Positions 26,347-35,439 of a stretch of DNA of 64,000 nucleotides are shown here, one piece after another. The position numbers were made by a program, and so were the translations under genes. The stretch is from Rothia nasimurium (lineage in GTDB: Bacteria > Actinomycetota > Actinomycetes > Actinomycetales > Micrococcaceae). The notes under the pieces were generated by a model. It ran no database searches. It had not been told where the DNA came from and worked only from the letters and a program-made list of their open reading frames with translations. The first letter of the stretch is position 1. Each line of letters begins with the position of its first letter. Location: assembly GCF_928391935.1 (NCBI RefSeq), contig NZ_CAKMTD010000001.1, forward strand, positions 558,001 to 622,000, written 5' to 3'.

Positions 26347-27342
26347 TTAGTAGTCGCTACCGTAGCTGTCGTCGTCCTGCAGGCGGGCTGAAAGGTCCAT
26401 TCCGGCGGGTGAGTCCTTGAGGGACAGGCCGAGTTCGGTGAGCTTTGCCTTGACTTCGTCGATGGACTTGGCACCGAAGTTGCGGATGTCCATGAGGTCT
26501 GCTTCGCTGCGGGTCACGAGTTCACCCACGGTGTGGATGCCTTCGCGCTTGAGGCAGTTGTAGGAGCGGACGGTCATGTCCAGGTCTTCGATGGGCAGAG
26601 CCAGGTCTGCGGCCATTGACTCGTCAGCGGGGGACGGGCCAACTTCGATACCTTCAGCGGCGGTGTTGAGTTCACGGGCCAGGCCGAAGAGCTCAACAAG
26701 GGTGTTGCCTGCTGATGCGACTGCGTCGCGGGGAGCAATTGCTTCCTTGGTTTCGACGTCCAGGGTAAGGGAGTCGAAGTCGGTGCGCTGCTCAACACGG
26801 GTTGCGCTTACGCGGAAGGTGACCTTCAGAACGGGTGAGTAGATGGAGTCAACCGGGATACGGCCGATCTCTGCATCGCCTGACTTGTTCTGAGCTGCTG
26901 AGACGTAGCCACGGCCACGTTCAATGGTCAGTTCTGCGTTGAAGTTTGCGCGGTTGTTGAGGGTTGCGATGTGGAGATCCGGGTTGTGGATCTCGACGCC
27001 TGCGGGCACCTCGATGTCAGCTGCGGTGAGTTCACCTTCGCCCTGCTTGCGCAGGTAGGCAACTACGGGTTCGTCGTTCTCGGAGGAGATGGAGAGCTTC
27101 TTGATGTTCAAGATGATCTCGGTGACGTCCTCGGTTACACCTTCTACGGTGCTGAATTCGTGCAGCACACCGTCGATGCGGATGCTGGTGACAGCGGCAC
27201 CGGGGATGGATGAGAGAAGGGTGCGACGGAGGGAGTTACCCAGGGTGTAGCCGAAGCCGGGTTCGAGGGGCTCGATGGTGAAGCGTGAACGGTTTTCCGA
27301 TACGTGTTCTTCACGCAGGATGGGGCGCTGTGCAATGAGCAC
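26347..27342 (-). CDS. rpoA: DNA-directed RNA polymerase alpha subunit
   Basis: Assembles the polymerase core and contacts promoters and activators. The 331-residue protein has the N-terminal dimerisation domain ([28 protein letters not shown]) and the C-terminal domain with [19 protein letters not shown] and [22 protein letters not shown] at 27342 is chosen because GAAAGGA lies 6 nt upstream and the product then starts like other actinobacterial alphas (LIAQRPIL); an ATG at 27381 would add 13 residues. A strong hairpin sits in the gap from rpsK. Confidence 0.96.
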   Translation of the reverse strand: MLIAQRPILREEHVSENRSRFTIEPLEPGFGYTLGNSLRRTLLSSIPGAAVTSIRIDGVLHEFSTVEGVTEDVTEIILNIKKLSISSENDEPVVAYLRKQGEGELTAADIEVPAGVEIHNPDLHIATLNNRANFNAELTIERGRGYVSAAQNKSGDAEIGRIPVDSIYSPVLKVTFRVSATRVEQRTDFDSLTLDVETKEAIAPRDAVASAGNTLVELFGLARELNTAAEGIEVGPSPADESMAADLALPIEDLDMTVRSYNCLKREGIHTVGELVTRSEADLMDIRNFGAKSIDEVKAKLTELGLSLKDSPAGMDLSARLQDDDSYGSDY

Positions 27343-27428
27343 TATGTTTCCTTTCGGTGAGCATCCGCTATATGAGCTCACAGGTTGGGAAAAACGAGTG
27401 AGGAAGCAGACGAAGCAGTCTGTTCATT

Positions 27429-27454
27429 GACCTGCTACCGGCAGGTAGCTGGTC
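27429..27454 (-). other. Intercistronic hairpin between rpsK and rpoA
   Basis: GACCTGCTACC (27429-27439) and GGTAGCTGGTC (27444-27454) form an 11-bp stem with one mismatch and a 4-nt GGCA loop. No T-run follows. It may modulate rpoA expression or mRNA processing. Confidence 0.5.
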
Positions 27455-27488
27455 GCCCGAGGTTCGGGACGCGTCTAGACAGGATGGT

Positions 27489-27893
27489 TTAGACGTGGCG
27501 GCGCTTCGGAGGACGGCAGCCGTTGTGGGCAACGGGGGTTACGTCCTGGATGGAGCCAACTTCGAGGCCGGTGGCCTGGAGTGAACGGATAGCGGTTTCG
27601 CGGCCGGGACCGGGGCCCTTGACGAAAACGTCTACCTTGCGGACACCGTGTTCCTGAGCGCGCTTTGCAGCGGTTTCAGCGGCCATCTGAGCTGCGTAGG
27701 GGGTTGACTTACGTGAACCCTTGAAGCCCATTTCACCGGCGGATGACCAGGAAATAACAGCACCAGAGGGATCAGTGATTGAAACGATGGTGTTGTTGAA
27801 GGTTGACTTGATGTGTGCCTGACCGGCAACAATGTTCTTGGAAACCTTGCGGCGGCCGGTACGCTTGGCCGCTGCGCGAGTCTTGGGAGGCAT
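27489..27893 (-). CDS. rpsK: 30S ribosomal protein S11
   Basis: Platform protein near the E site, 134 residues. The basic N-terminus [15 protein letters not shown] precedes [40 protein letters not shown] and the C-terminal [18 protein letters not shown]. No rpsD (S4) gene follows it before rpoA, unlike the E. coli alpha operon. Confidence 0.97.
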   Translation of the reverse strand: MPPKTRAAAKRTGRRKVSKNIVAGQAHIKSTFNNTIVSITDPSGAVISWSSAGEMGFKGSRKSTPYAAQMAAETAAKRAQEHGVRKVDVFVKGPGPGRETAIRSLQATGLEVGSIQDVTPVAHNGCRPPKRRHV

Positions 27894-27964
27894 TTTTGAT
27901 TCTCCTACAAAGTTTTGGTTGAAGTGTTGGTCTTAGCTAATAGGCAAGACTGGAACAACACTGG

Positions 27965-28333
27965 TTACTTCTTCTTACCTGCGACGGTACGCTTCGGGCC
28001 CTTGCGGGTACGGGCGTTGGTCTTGGTGCGCTGGCCGTGTACGGGAAGGCCACGGCGGTGACGCAGACCCTGGTAGCTACCGATTTCGACCTTGCGGCGG
28101 ATGTCGGCAGCAACCTCGCGGCGAAGGTCACCTTCAACCTTGTAGTTGCCTTCGATGAAGTCACGAAGAGCTACGAGCTGGGTGTCGTCAAGGTCCTTGA
28201 CGCGGGTGTTGGGGTCAACACCGGTTGCAGCAAGTGCTTCTTTTGCACGGGTCTTGCCCACGCCGTAGATGTAAGTAAGAGCAATTTCCACGCGCTTTTC
28301 GCGGGGAATATCGACTCCAGCGAGACGTGCCAT
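27965..28333 (-). CDS. rpsM: 30S ribosomal protein S13
   Basis: Head protein bridging to L5 and contacting P-site tRNA. The 122-residue product shows [54 protein letters not shown] and the basic tail [11 protein letters not shown]. It is between rpmJ and rpsK in the alpha operon. Confidence 0.97.
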   Translation of the reverse strand: MARLAGVDIPREKRVEIALTYIYGVGKTRAKEALAATGVDPNTRVKDLDDTQLVALRDFIEGNYKVEGDLRREVAADIRRKVEIGSYQGLRHRRGLPVHGQRTKTNARTRKGPKRTVAGKKK

Positions 28334-28495
28334 GGGGCGTTCTCCTTGTTTTCGCAGAGGTCTGTGACATCACTGCCCGAAGTTTTCTTCGGTCCCCGGC
28401 CTCTGTGCCCGGAGGTATCCTGCTTGTGGCAGGAGCGGTGCCATTTTCTGTTGTGCCACCTTCTGGGGGTGGTCTTGTCAGCGGTTGGCTAGTGA

Positions 28496-28609
28496 TTAGC
28501 CCTGGCGCTGCTTGTGGCGCGGGTTTTCGCAGATCACCATGACCACACCGTGACGGCGGATCACTTTGCACTTGTCGCAGATCGGCTTAACGCTCGGCTT
28601 GACCTTCAT
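28496..28609 (-). CDS. rpmJ: 50S ribosomal protein L36
   Basis: A 37-residue protein read directly from the minus strand. It begins [20 protein letters not shown] and continues to HKQRQG, with the zinc-ribbon pattern CDKC...C...H of the C+ type of L36. The ATG is at 28609 and TAA at 28496-28498. It stands between infA and rpsM as in most actinobacteria. Confidence 0.96.
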   Translation of the reverse strand: MKVKPSVKPICDKCKVIRRHGVVMVICENPRHKQRQG

Positions 28610-28750
28610 CGCATTCCTTTGCGTTGATGTTTCAGCTAATGCTTTGGACGGGCGGGGTAAGAGGTTCTGTGTCCGGCTAGCCGGTGGGAGAACTATTTAC
28701 CCCTTTTACACGGTTTAAACGCCGCTGGTAGGCGACGTTTAGGTTCGTGT

Positions 28751-28972
28751 TTACTTGTAGCGGTAGACGATACGACCGCGTGAGAGGTCGTAGGGGCTGA
28801 GCTCGACTACTACTCGGTCCTCAGGCAGGATTCGAATGTAGTGCTGACGCATCTTGCCTGAGATGTGGGCAAGTACCTTGTGTCCGTTATCTAGCTCAAC
28901 GCGGAATGATGCGTTGGGCAGTGCTTCGACCACGGTACCTTCAATCTCGATGACGCCGTCTTTCTTGGCCAT
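28751..28972 (-). CDS. infA: Translation initiation factor IF-1
   Basis: OB-fold factor binding the 30S A site during initiation. The 73-residue product begins [20 protein letters not shown] and ends [15 protein letters not shown]. The ATG at 28972 with GGAGGAT upstream is chosen; the in-frame extension to 29080 has no counterpart in the family. It is the first gene of the infA-rpmJ-rpsM-rpsK-rpoA-rplQ set and follows a 434-bp structured gap. Confidence 0.97.
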   Translation of the reverse strand: MAKKDGVIEIEGTVVEALPNASFRVELDNGHKVLAHISGKMRQHYIRILPEDRVVVELSPYDLSRGRIVYRYK

Positions 28973-29120
28973 ATCCTCCGCTTTACTTTCGTGCATCCAA
29001 GTTTTTCTTGGCTGCTCTTGGTAGTTTGTATCTGTTTCGGCCGTTATCCCGGTTTTCCGGGTGCCGTCCGCTTGCCTCAAAAGGGCATGGCACAGACAAC
29101 CAACAATCTAATATACGGCA

Positions 29121-29183
29121 AAAGCCCCGGAATGTTAATGGTTTTCGCAAAACATAGCGAGCTTCACATTAATATCCGGGGCT
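29121..29183 (-). terminator. Terminator-like hairpin downstream of rlmN
   Basis: AAGCCCCGG near 29121-29129 pairs with CCGGGGCTT near 29176-29184. The adjacent ATGTTAATG and CATTAAT extend the stem imperfectly. On the minus strand the stem is followed by TTGCCGTATATT. It would end the map-rlmN transcript before infA. Confidence 0.6.
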
Positions 29184-29195
29184 TAAGCGCAGGGG

Positions 29196-29291
29196 CAGGA
29201 CGCTCCGGCAGCCGACTGGCTGGGGCTGGCATGAATTGGCCGAGCGCCCCGGCGCGAGGCCAAGAAGGTTAGTCGGCTAAGGAGCGTCCTG
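29196..29291. repeat. Long interrupted inverted repeat
   Basis: CAGGACGCTCC (29196-29206) pairs with GGAGCGTCCTG (29281-29291). After a small internal loop GCCGACT (29211-29217) pairs with AGTCGGC (29271-29277). The enclosed ~50 nt are GC-rich with further self-complementarity. Function unknown. Confidence 0.55.
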
Positions 29292-29306
29292 TCCTGCGTA
29301 TTTCGT

Positions 29307-29340
29307 TTAGTCTTCCTTAGCCGCCAGCTGGCCGCAGGAC
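29307..29340 (-). pseudogene. Remnant of an rlmN 3' end
   Basis: On the minus strand this reads Cys-Gly-Gln-Leu-Ala-Ala-Lys-Glu-Asp-stop, identical in protein to the last nine codons of intact rlmN (29407-29433). The DNA differs only at third positions (TGC/TGT, CTG/CTA, GCG/GCA, GCT/GCC). The match stops upstream of the Cys codon. It looks like the tail of a second, diverged rlmN allele left by recombination. Confidence 0.65.
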
Positions 29341-29406
29341 GGAGGCAAAAATTCCGAGCGCGCGAGGAAATAAATTTTTGCTGGAGTCGGTGCCGAAGGC
29401 CAGGCC

Positions 29407-30588
29407 TTAGTCTTCCTTGGCTGCTAGCTGGCCACAGGCACCGTCGATGTCGCTTCCGCGTGTGTCGCGCACGGTGGTGGGGATGCCGTGGGCGCGGAGG
29501 CGTTCGACGAAGTTTTGTTCGACGCCCTTGCGGGAGGCCGTCCATTTGGAGCCGGGGGTGGGGTTGAGCGGGATGGGGTTGACGTGGACCCAGCCGCGTC
29601 CGCGTTGGGCTAGTTTTTTGCCGAGGAGGTCGGCCCGCCAGCCTTGGTCGTTAATGTCGCGGATGAGGGCGTATTCGATGGAGATTCGGCGGCCGGTGGT
29701 GCGGTAGTAGTCGTAGGCGGCGTCGAGGGTTTCGTCGACTTTCCAGCGTTGGTTGATGGGGATGAGTTCGTCGCGGAGTTCGTCGTCGGGGGCGTGGAGG
29801 GAGAGGGCTAGGGTGATGGGGAGTTTTTCGAGCTCGAATTTGCGGATGCCGGGGACGAGGCCGACGGTTGACATGGTGATGCCGCGGGCTGAGATGCCGA
29901 GCCCTTCGGGGGCGGGGTCGATAAGGCGGTGGACGGCGCCCATGGTTGCCTTGTAGTTGGCGAGGGCTTCGCCCATGCCCATGAAGACAATGTTGGAGAC
30001 GCGTAGGGGGCGGGTATCTTCGGAGCCGCCTTCAGCCTGTTCGAGGCCTTTCATGTCTTTGAGGTAGCGGGCCCCTGCGATGACCTGTTCGACGATTTCG
30101 GCGGTGGAGAGGTTGCGGGTGAGGCCCTGCTGGCCGGTGGCGCAGAAGGGGCAATTCATGCCGCAGCCTGCCTGGGATGAGATGCACATGGTGACGCGGT
30201 TGTCGTAGCGCATGATGACGGATTCGACGAGGGCACCGTCGAAGAGCCTGTGGACGACTTTGAGGGTGTCGCCGCCGTCTGCTTCAAGGGTGCGGACGGT
30301 GGTGAGCAGCTGGGGCATGGCGTCGGCAACCATCTTGTCGCGTTCTGCTGCGGGCAGGTCAGTCATCTGGGCGGGGTCGTTGACGAGACGTTCGAAGTAG
30401 TGTTTGGAGAGCTGGGCTGCGCGGAAGGGCTTGTAGCCTAGTTCTTCGAGGAAGGCACGGCGGCCAGCCATGTCAAAGTCTGCGATGTGGCGCGGGGGTT
30501 TGCCACGGCGGGGGGCTTTGAGGATGATCTGGCCGGGTTCGGGGCGGGTACTGGAGATTTCCAGGGGGACGCTGGTGGTTTCGGTCAT
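29407..30588 (-). CDS. rlmN: Dual-specificity RNA methyltransferase RlmN (23S rRNA A2503, tRNA A37)
   Basis: Radical-SAM enzyme that methylates C2 of A2503 in 23S rRNA. The 393-residue protein has the iron-sulfur motif CGMNCPFC (C142, C146, C149), [31 protein letters not shown] and the C-terminal mechanistic cysteine C385 in ACGQL. Length is near that of E. coli RlmN (384). It lies between map and infA, not a usual place, and a remnant of its own 3' end lies about 70 bp past its stop. Confidence 0.95.
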   Translation of the reverse strand: MTETTSVPLEISSTRPEPGQIILKAPRRGKPPRHIADFDMAGRRAFLEELGYKPFRAAQLSKHYFERLVNDPAQMTDLPAAERDKMVADAMPQLLTTVRTLEADGGDTLKVVHRLFDGALVESVIMRYDNRVTMCISSQAGCGMNCPFCATGQQGLTRNLSTAEIVEQVIAGARYLKDMKGLEQAEGGSEDTRPLRVSNIVFMGMGEALANYKATMGAVHRLIDPAPEGLGISARGITMSTVGLVPGIRKFELEKLPITLALSLHAPDDELRDELIPINQRWKVDETLDAAYDYYRTTGRRISIEYALIRDINDQGWRADLLGKKLAQRGRGWVHVNPIPLNPTPGSKWTASRKGVEQNFVERLRAHGIPTTVRDTRGSDIDGACGQLAAKED

Positions 30589-30642
30589 GCTTGGTGCTTT
30601 CGGTGCGATGCGGGGCGGACGCGGTAGGTTGGGTTCCCTTGT

Positions 30643-31476
30643 TTAAGCGGGAATGGGTTTGACGGTGACGCCGAGTTTGGAGAGTTCGGAGGCACCGCCG
30701 TCCTCAGCGGTGAGTACCCAGATTCCTTCTGAGTGGACGCAGACGGAGTGTTCCCACTGGCAGGCGTCTCCCCCATCGACGGTTTTGATGGTCCAATCGT
30801 CCTCGAGGGTGACAGTTTCGATTCCTCCGGTTACGAGCATGGGTTCGATGGCCAGTGCCATTCCTTTTTTGATGCGGGGGCCGAGGTCCCGGGCTGCGTA
30901 GTTGAGGACGTCGGGGGCCATGTGCATGGAGGTGCCAATGCCGTGGCCAACGAAGTCTTCAATAATGCCGTAGGTATCGCCGGTTTCTTCTCGAACGAAG
31001 TTTTCGATGGCAAAACCGATCTCGCCTACCTTCTTTGCGGTTGCGAGGGCGGCGATACCGTGCCAGAGGGCAGCTCGGGTGATTTCTGATAGTTCCCGAC
31101 GTGCTTGGGATACTTCCCCGATGAGGACGGTGCGGGCTGAGTCGCCGTGCCAGGTTACGCCACGTTCGTCCTGGATGGTGGCACCGCCGTCGATGGAGAT
31201 GATATCTCCTTCTTGCAGTTTGCGGGATCCGGGGATTCCATGGACGACCTCGTCGTTGACTGAGGTGCAGATGGTGGCCGGGTAATCGTAATAGCCCAGG
31301 AAGTTTGAGCCTGCTCCGTTCTCGGCGAGGACCTGGCGGAAGACGGTATCGAGTTCGGCTGTGGTGACGCCAGGGGCGGCAGCTGCTACAGCTGCGTCGA
31401 GTGCGCGGGAGGTGATGACTCCAGCTCGTGCCATCTGGGCTAGTTGCCGGTCGGTCTTGTATTCAATGCGGCGCAT
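30643..31476 (-). CDS. map: Methionine aminopeptidase, type I
   Basis: Removes the initiator methionine from nascent proteins. The 277-residue enzyme has GYYDYPATICTSVNDEVVHGIPG, the metal ligands in ISIDGG and the following D-containing segment, FVGHGIGTSMHMAPDVLNY and AIEPMLVTGG. ATG at 31476 is chosen because AGGAAGGGG lies upstream and the product starts as in relatives (MRRIEYKTDRQL); the ORF is open to 31566. It follows adk after a terminator. Confidence 0.94.
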   Translation of the reverse strand: MRRIEYKTDRQLAQMARAGVITSRALDAAVAAAAPGVTTAELDTVFRQVLAENGAGSNFLGYYDYPATICTSVNDEVVHGIPGSRKLQEGDIISIDGGATIQDERGVTWHGDSARTVLIGEVSQARRELSEITRAALWHGIAALATAKKVGEIGFAIENFVREETGDTYGIIEDFVGHGIGTSMHMAPDVLNYAARDLGPRIKKGMALAIEPMLVTGGIETVTLEDDWTIKTVDGGDACQWEHSVCVHSEGIWVLTAEDGGASELSKLGVTVKPIPA

Positions 31477-31528
31477 GGTGCCCCTTCCTGGGCCAATCAG
31501 AATTTCTGTGCAAACTACACTAGTCTGC

Positions 31529-31565
31529 TTTAAAAACCTGTGCCCCCGCAATGACCGGGGGCACA
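31529..31565 (-). terminator. Intrinsic terminator after adk
   Basis: TGTGCCCCCG and CGGGGGCACA (31539-31565) form a 10-bp stem. On the minus strand it is followed by GGTTTTTAAA. It separates secY-adk from map. Confidence 0.88.
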
Positions 31566-31577
31566 AGCATGGGCTCT

Positions 31578-32141
31578 TTACTTGAGAGCGTCCATAATTC
31601 GAGCGGTTACTTCGTCGATCTCGCCGAGACCGTCAATCTGGGCAACCAGACCTCGTTCGGTGTAGATAGCGACGAGGGGCGCAGTCTCTTCTTCGTAGAC
31701 CTTCAGACGGTGGCGGATAACCTCTTCATTGTCATCGGAACGGCCTTCCTTAGCTGCGCGGCTCAGGAGGCGTTCTACCAGCTCATCGTTGTCTGCAACC
31801 AGCAGAAGTACCTGGCCGATTTCCTGGCCCATGTCTTCGAGGATGGAGTCCAGTTCAGCAACCTGCGCGGTGTTACGGGGGTAGCCGTCCAGAAGGAAGC
31901 CGTTGGCAGTGTCGTCCTCGGCAAGGCGGGCGCGAACCATACGGTTGGTGACTGAGTCGGGCACCAGGTTGCCGGAGTCGATGTAGGACTTAGCTTCCTT
32001 GCCGAGCTCGGTTTCTTCCTTGATGTTCTTACGGAAAATATCACCGGTGGAGATAGCGGGGATATTCAGCTTTTCAGCAATCTTGACCGCCTGGGTACCT
32101 TTACCTGCACCAGGGGGGCCGATGATGAGAAGACGGTTCAT
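31578..32141 (-). CDS. adk: Adenylate kinase
   Basis: Interconverts ATP+AMP and 2 ADP. The 187-residue protein starts MNRLLIIGPPGAGKGTQA with the P-loop, then ISTGDIFRKNIKE and FLLDGYPRNTAQV (AMP site). The lid is the short form, without the long zinc-type insertion. The start overlaps the secY stop by 4 nt (ATGA), as in many bacteria. Confidence 0.96.
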   Translation of the reverse strand: MNRLLIIGPPGAGKGTQAVKIAEKLNIPAISTGDIFRKNIKEETELGKEAKSYIDSGNLVPDSVTNRMVRARLAEDDTANGFLLDGYPRNTAQVAELDSILEDMGQEIGQVLLLVADNDELVERLLSRAAKEGRSDDNEEVIRHRLKVYEEETAPLVAIYTERGLVAQIDGLGEIDEVTARIMDALK

Positions 32142-33448
32142 CGCAGTAGTCCTTCGTAGTTTCGTTGTTGCAGCTGGGCGTCGATTTGCTTGACGGTATC
32201 AAGGCCAACGCCGATCACGATCAGCAGTGAAGCACCGCCGAGCGGGAAGTTCTGGTTGACGTTGAACAGTACCAGGGCAATGAGGGGCAGCAGGGCAAGC
32301 ACTGCAACGTAGATTGCACCGGGTAGAGTGATTCGGTTCAGAACGTAGCTCAGGTATTCCTGGGTGGGACGGCCCGCCCGGATGCCGGGGATGAAGCCGC
32401 CGTACTTCTTCATATTGCCTGCAACTTCTTCAGTATTGAAGGTGATGGAGACGTAGAAGTAGGCAAAGCCCAGGATCATGAGGAAGTAGAGAGCCATGTA
32501 GAGGGGGTGATCGCCACGTACCAGGTAGGTGTTGATCCAGTTCACCCAGGCTGCAGGCGGGGTACCGTCTGAGGGGGTGTTGAACTGGGCGATAAGACCG
32601 GGCACCATCAGCATGGAGGATGCGAAGATGATCGGGATAACGCCGGCCATGTTAACCTTCAGCGGAAGGTAGGTGGAGGTGCCACCGATGGTTCGACGAC
32701 CGATGGTCCGCTTAGCGTACTGAACGGGGATGCGGCGCTGGGACTGTTCAACAAAAACGACGGCTACGATCAGGAGTAGACCAACCACCATTACTGCTGA
32801 GAAGATACCCCAGCCCTGGGTCTGCAGGATGGAGCCAAAGGCACCGGGGAAGGATGCGGCGATGGAGGTGAAGATCAGCAGGGACATACCGTTGCCGACG
32901 CCCTTTTCGGTGATCTGTTCGCCCAGCCACATGACAACACCGGTTCCAGCGGTCAGAGCAATGATGATGAGCAGGATATTCCAGACACCGTCATTGGGAA
33001 TGACCGGAAGGGTACAGCCCTGAAGCAACAGACCAGAGCGAGCTAGTGAGACGATAGTGGTAGCGTTCAGCAAAGCAAGCACAATGGTGAGGTAACGGGT
33101 GTACTGGGTCAGCTTGGTCTGGCCCTGGGCGCCTTCTTCGTGGAGCTGCTGGAAGCGGGGAATGACCACGCGGAGCAACTGCACGATAATGCTCGCAGTA
33201 ATGTAGGGCATTACACCGAGTGCAAAAATCGATAGCTGGAGTAGAGCGCCACCGCTGAACAGGTTAATCATGTCGTAGACGCCACCGGTTGCGGTGATGG
33301 TTGACAGACACTGTTGAACGTTGCCGTATGAAACGCCAGGTGCGGGGATGAAAACACCCACACGGTAAATCACGATAATTGCAAGGGTGAACAGCAACTT
33401 TTGACGCAAATCAGGCGTTTTGAAAGCCCGGCTTAAAGCGCTCAGCAC
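32138..33448 (-). CDS. secY: Protein translocase subunit SecY
   Basis: Central channel of the Sec translocon, 436 residues with ten expected membrane helices. It starts MLSALSRAFKTPDLRQKLLFTLAIIVIYR, split here by context, and shows LNATTIVSLARSG, GNGMSLLIFTSIAASFPG and the cytoplasmic loop ENMKKYGGFIPGIRAGRPT-like segment GNMKKYGGFIPGIRAGRPT. It is separated from rplO by a terminator and a 282-bp gap, so it probably has its own promoter. Confidence 0.96.
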   Translation of the reverse strand: MLSALSRAFKTPDLRQKLLFTLAIIVIYRVGVFIPAPGVSYGNVQQCLSTITATGGVYDMINLFSGGALLQLSIFALGVMPYITASIIVQLLRVVIPRFQQLHEEGAQGQTKLTQYTRYLTIVLALLNATTIVSLARSGLLLQGCTLPVIPNDGVWNILLIIIALTAGTGVVMWLGEQITEKGVGNGMSLLIFTSIAASFPGAFGSILQTQGWGIFSAVMVVGLLLIVAVVFVEQSQRRIPVQYAKRTIGRRTIGGTSTYLPLKVNMAGVIPIIFASSMLMVPGLIAQFNTPSDGTPPAAWVNWINTYLVRGDHPLYMALYFLMILGFAYFYVSITFNTEEVAGNMKKYGGFIPGIRAGRPTQEYLSYVLNRITLPGAIYVAVLALLPLIALVLFNVNQNFPLGGASLLIVIGVGLDTVKQIDAQLQQRNYEGLLR

Positions 33449-33670
33449 TTGTCCTCCTAGCAGAGAAAATCTCTGGTTCTGCCGGGTTCTATCTAAAGAT
33501 GCACCCGGTCTTTTTTACACAATCTTCTTAAGTTTATCCCTAAATGGTTTTGTTTGGGACTTCATATAGCGTGACGTAGCTTTATAGCGTAATTATTGTG
33601 CCCGTGATCAGCCCAGGCAGGCCCCTTACTCCCCCAGCCCAGTCGGTTGGTTTTCGCGCAGAGATAGGAA

Positions 33671-33702
33671 AGAGCCCCTCCCACGTGTGTGGGAGGGGCT
33701 CT
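33671..33702 (-). terminator. Intrinsic terminator after rplO
   Basis: AGAGCCCCTCCCA (33671-33683) and TGGGAGGGGCTCT (33690-33702) form a perfect 13-bp stem; TTTCC follows on the minus strand. It lies 29 nt beyond the rplO stop. The remaining gap to secY (33449-33670) shows nothing else I can name. Confidence 0.88.
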
Positions 33703-33730
33703 ATAGTTCAGTCACGAGGTGACTGGAAAC

Positions 33731-34183
33731 TTACTTGACGGTTACAGAACCGCCAGCAGCCTCAATCTTGGCCTTAGCTGACTCAGAAACCTTGTCAACA
33801 GTTACGTTGTAGGCTGCTGAGATTTCGCCGGTACCCAGAACCTTGACGAGTTCGTTCTTGCGAACTGCGCCAGCTGCAACCAGGGCGTCAACGGTGATGT
33901 CGCCGCCGCCGGGGAAGAGCTCCGCGATACGGTCCAGGTTAACAACCTGGTACTCGGTGCGGAAGGGGTTCTTGAAGCCGCGCAGCTTGGGAAGGCGCAT
34001 GTGCAGCGGAAGCTGGCCACCTTCGAAACCGGCGCGAACCTGGTAACGAGCCTTGGTACCCTTGGTACCGCGACCTGCGGTCTTACCCTTTGAGCCTTCA
34101 CCGCGGCCTACGCGGGTCTTAGCCTTGTGGGCACCCGGAGCCGGGCGCAGATCGTGAATCTTGATAGCGTCGTTGTTTGCCAT
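33731..34183 (-). CDS. rplO: 50S ribosomal protein L15
   Basis: Late-assembly large-subunit protein, 150 residues. It shows [33 protein letters not shown] in two stretches, [20 protein letters not shown] and a C-terminal L18e/L15-type domain. It follows rpmD by 2 nt and precedes a strong terminator that ends this half of the spc operon. Confidence 0.97.
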   Translation of the reverse strand: MANNDAIKIHDLRPAPGAHKAKTRVGRGEGSKGKTAGRGTKGTKARYQVRAGFEGGQLPLHMRLPKLRGFKNPFRTEYQVVNLDRIAELFPGGGDITVDALVAAGAVRKNELVKVLGTGEISAAYNVTVDKVSESAKAKIEAAGGSVTVK

Positions 34184-34185
34184 CT

Positions 34186-34395
34186 TTACTTGACCTCCTC
34201 AACCTGAACCAGGTGAGCTACGGTGTTGACCATGCCACAGGTGACGGCGTCAGCGGTGCGAACAACCTTGTTACCGGGGCGCTTGAGGCCCAAGGAACGG
34301 AGGGTGTCGCGCATGTTCTGCTTTTCACCGACGTAGGACTTGATCTGGGTGATTTCCAGCTTAGCGTCGCTGGGCTTAATACGCTTACCGGTCAT
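34186..34395 (-). CDS. rpmD: 50S ribosomal protein L30
   Basis: A 69-residue L30 with [20 protein letters not shown] and [20 protein letters not shown]. It shares one nucleotide with the rpsE stop (TAATG) and is followed by rplO after 2 nt, so translation is coupled. Confidence 0.95.
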   Translation of the reverse strand: MTGKRIKPSDAKLEITQIKSYVGEKQNMRDTLRSLGLKRPGNKVVRTADAVTCGMVNTVAHLVQVEEVK

Positions 34396-35078
34396 TACGC
34401 ACCTGCCTTTTCAGACTTAGCGCCACGCAGGAAGCCGGGGATAACCTCGTCCTGGGGCAGACCACGGCGGGCAGCAACTGCTACAGGCTCTTCGAGCTGA
34501 CGCAGGGCCTCGATGGTCGCGTGGACAATGTTGATCTGGTTGGATGAACCGAGTGACTTGGACAGAACATCGTGGATGCCTGCTGCTTCAAGTACGGCGC
34601 GGACGGGACCACCAGCGATAACACCGGTACCAGCGGTTGCGGGACGCAGCATAACTACGCCTGCAGCAGCTTCACCCTGAACGCGGTGAGGAATGGTGCG
34701 GCCTTCAATGCGGGGTACGCGGAAGAAGTTCTTCTTAGCTTCTTCAACACCCTTTGAGATGGCGGCAGGAACTTCCTTAGCCTTACCGTAGCCGACGCCA
34801 ACCATACCGTTACCGTCACCAACAACGACGAGTGCGGTGAAGCTGAAGCGACGACCACCCTTGACGACCTTGGAGACGCGGTTGATGGTGACAACGCGCT
34901 CGATGAACTTGTCCTTCTCTTCTTCGCGGCCGCGGTTGTTGCGACGCTCGCCGCGGTTACCGCGACGTTCGCCACGCTCGTTGCGGCGGGCTTCGCGCTT
35001 CTCGGAAGTTTCAGCGGTAGCTTCTGCGGTTGCTTCAGTCACCTGAGTTTCCTTTTCGTTTACAGTCTGCTCGCTCAT
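34395..35078 (-). CDS. rpsE: 30S ribosomal protein S5
   Basis: Decoding-fidelity protein of the small subunit, 227 residues. The first ~55 residues are an acidic then Arg/Gly-rich extension ([19 protein letters not shown]) beyond the 166-residue E. coli protein. The core shows [38 protein letters not shown] and [16 protein letters not shown]. Start and rplR stop overlap as TAATG. Confidence 0.97.
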   Translation of the reverse strand: MSEQTVNEKETQVTEATAEATAETSEKREARRNERGERRGNRGERRNNRGREEEKDKFIERVVTINRVSKVVKGGRRFSFTALVVVGDGNGMVGVGYGKAKEVPAAISKGVEEAKKNFFRVPRIEGRTIPHRVQGEAAAGVVMLRPATAGTGVIAGGPVRAVLEAAGIHDVLSKSLGSSNQINIVHATIEALRQLEEPVAVAARRGLPQDEVIPGFLRGAKSEKAGA

Positions 35079-35437
35079 TAGAGTGCCAGACCTCCTTCGC
35101 GTGCGCCTTCAGCTACTGCTGCGACACGGCCGTGGTACTTGTTACCACCGCGGTCGAAGACAACAGCTTCGATGCCTGCAGCCTTGGCACGTTCGGCAAC
35201 GAGTTCGCCGACGCGCTTTGCCTTAGCAGTCTTGTCCAGTTCTGCACCGCGCAGTTCAGCTTCCATGGTGGAAGCGTATGCGAGGGTCAGGCCCTTGGTG
35301 TCGTCAATGACCTGAACGAACATGTGACGAGCTGAGCGGGTGACAGACAGGCGGGGGCGTGCTGCGGTGCCTGAAACGTACTTGCGGACGCGTGCGTGAC
35401 GACGTGCGCGCTGTGCTGACTTAGTCTTTACAGCCAT
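35078..35437 (-). CDS. rplR: 50S ribosomal protein L18
   Basis: Binds 5S rRNA with L5. The 119-residue protein has [35 protein letters not shown] and the C-terminal [20 protein letters not shown]. It follows rplF by 2 nt. Confidence 0.97.
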   Translation of the reverse strand: MAVKTKSAQRARRHARVRKYVSGTAARPRLSVTRSARHMFVQVIDDTKGLTLAYASTMEAELRGAELDKTAKAKRVGELVAERAKAAGIEAVVFDRGGNKYHGRVAAVAEGAREGGLAL

Positions 35438-35439
35438 TG

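Larger units (their letters stand above)
28973..29406. other. Structured 434-bp gap between rlmN and infA
   Basis: No gene is seen. It contains a terminator-like hairpin (29121-29183), a long inverted repeat (29196-29291) and a remnant of the rlmN 3' end (29307-29340). The infA promoter must lie here or at the infA-proximal edge; TATATT near 29112-29117 (minus strand AATATA) is only a weak candidate. Confidence 0.5.

Noticed and set aside
29183-29545. Minus-strand open frame of 120 codons past the rlmN end
   Set aside because: It is out of frame with rlmN, Arg/Pro-rich and has no family features; the region is better explained by hairpins and the rlmN remnant.
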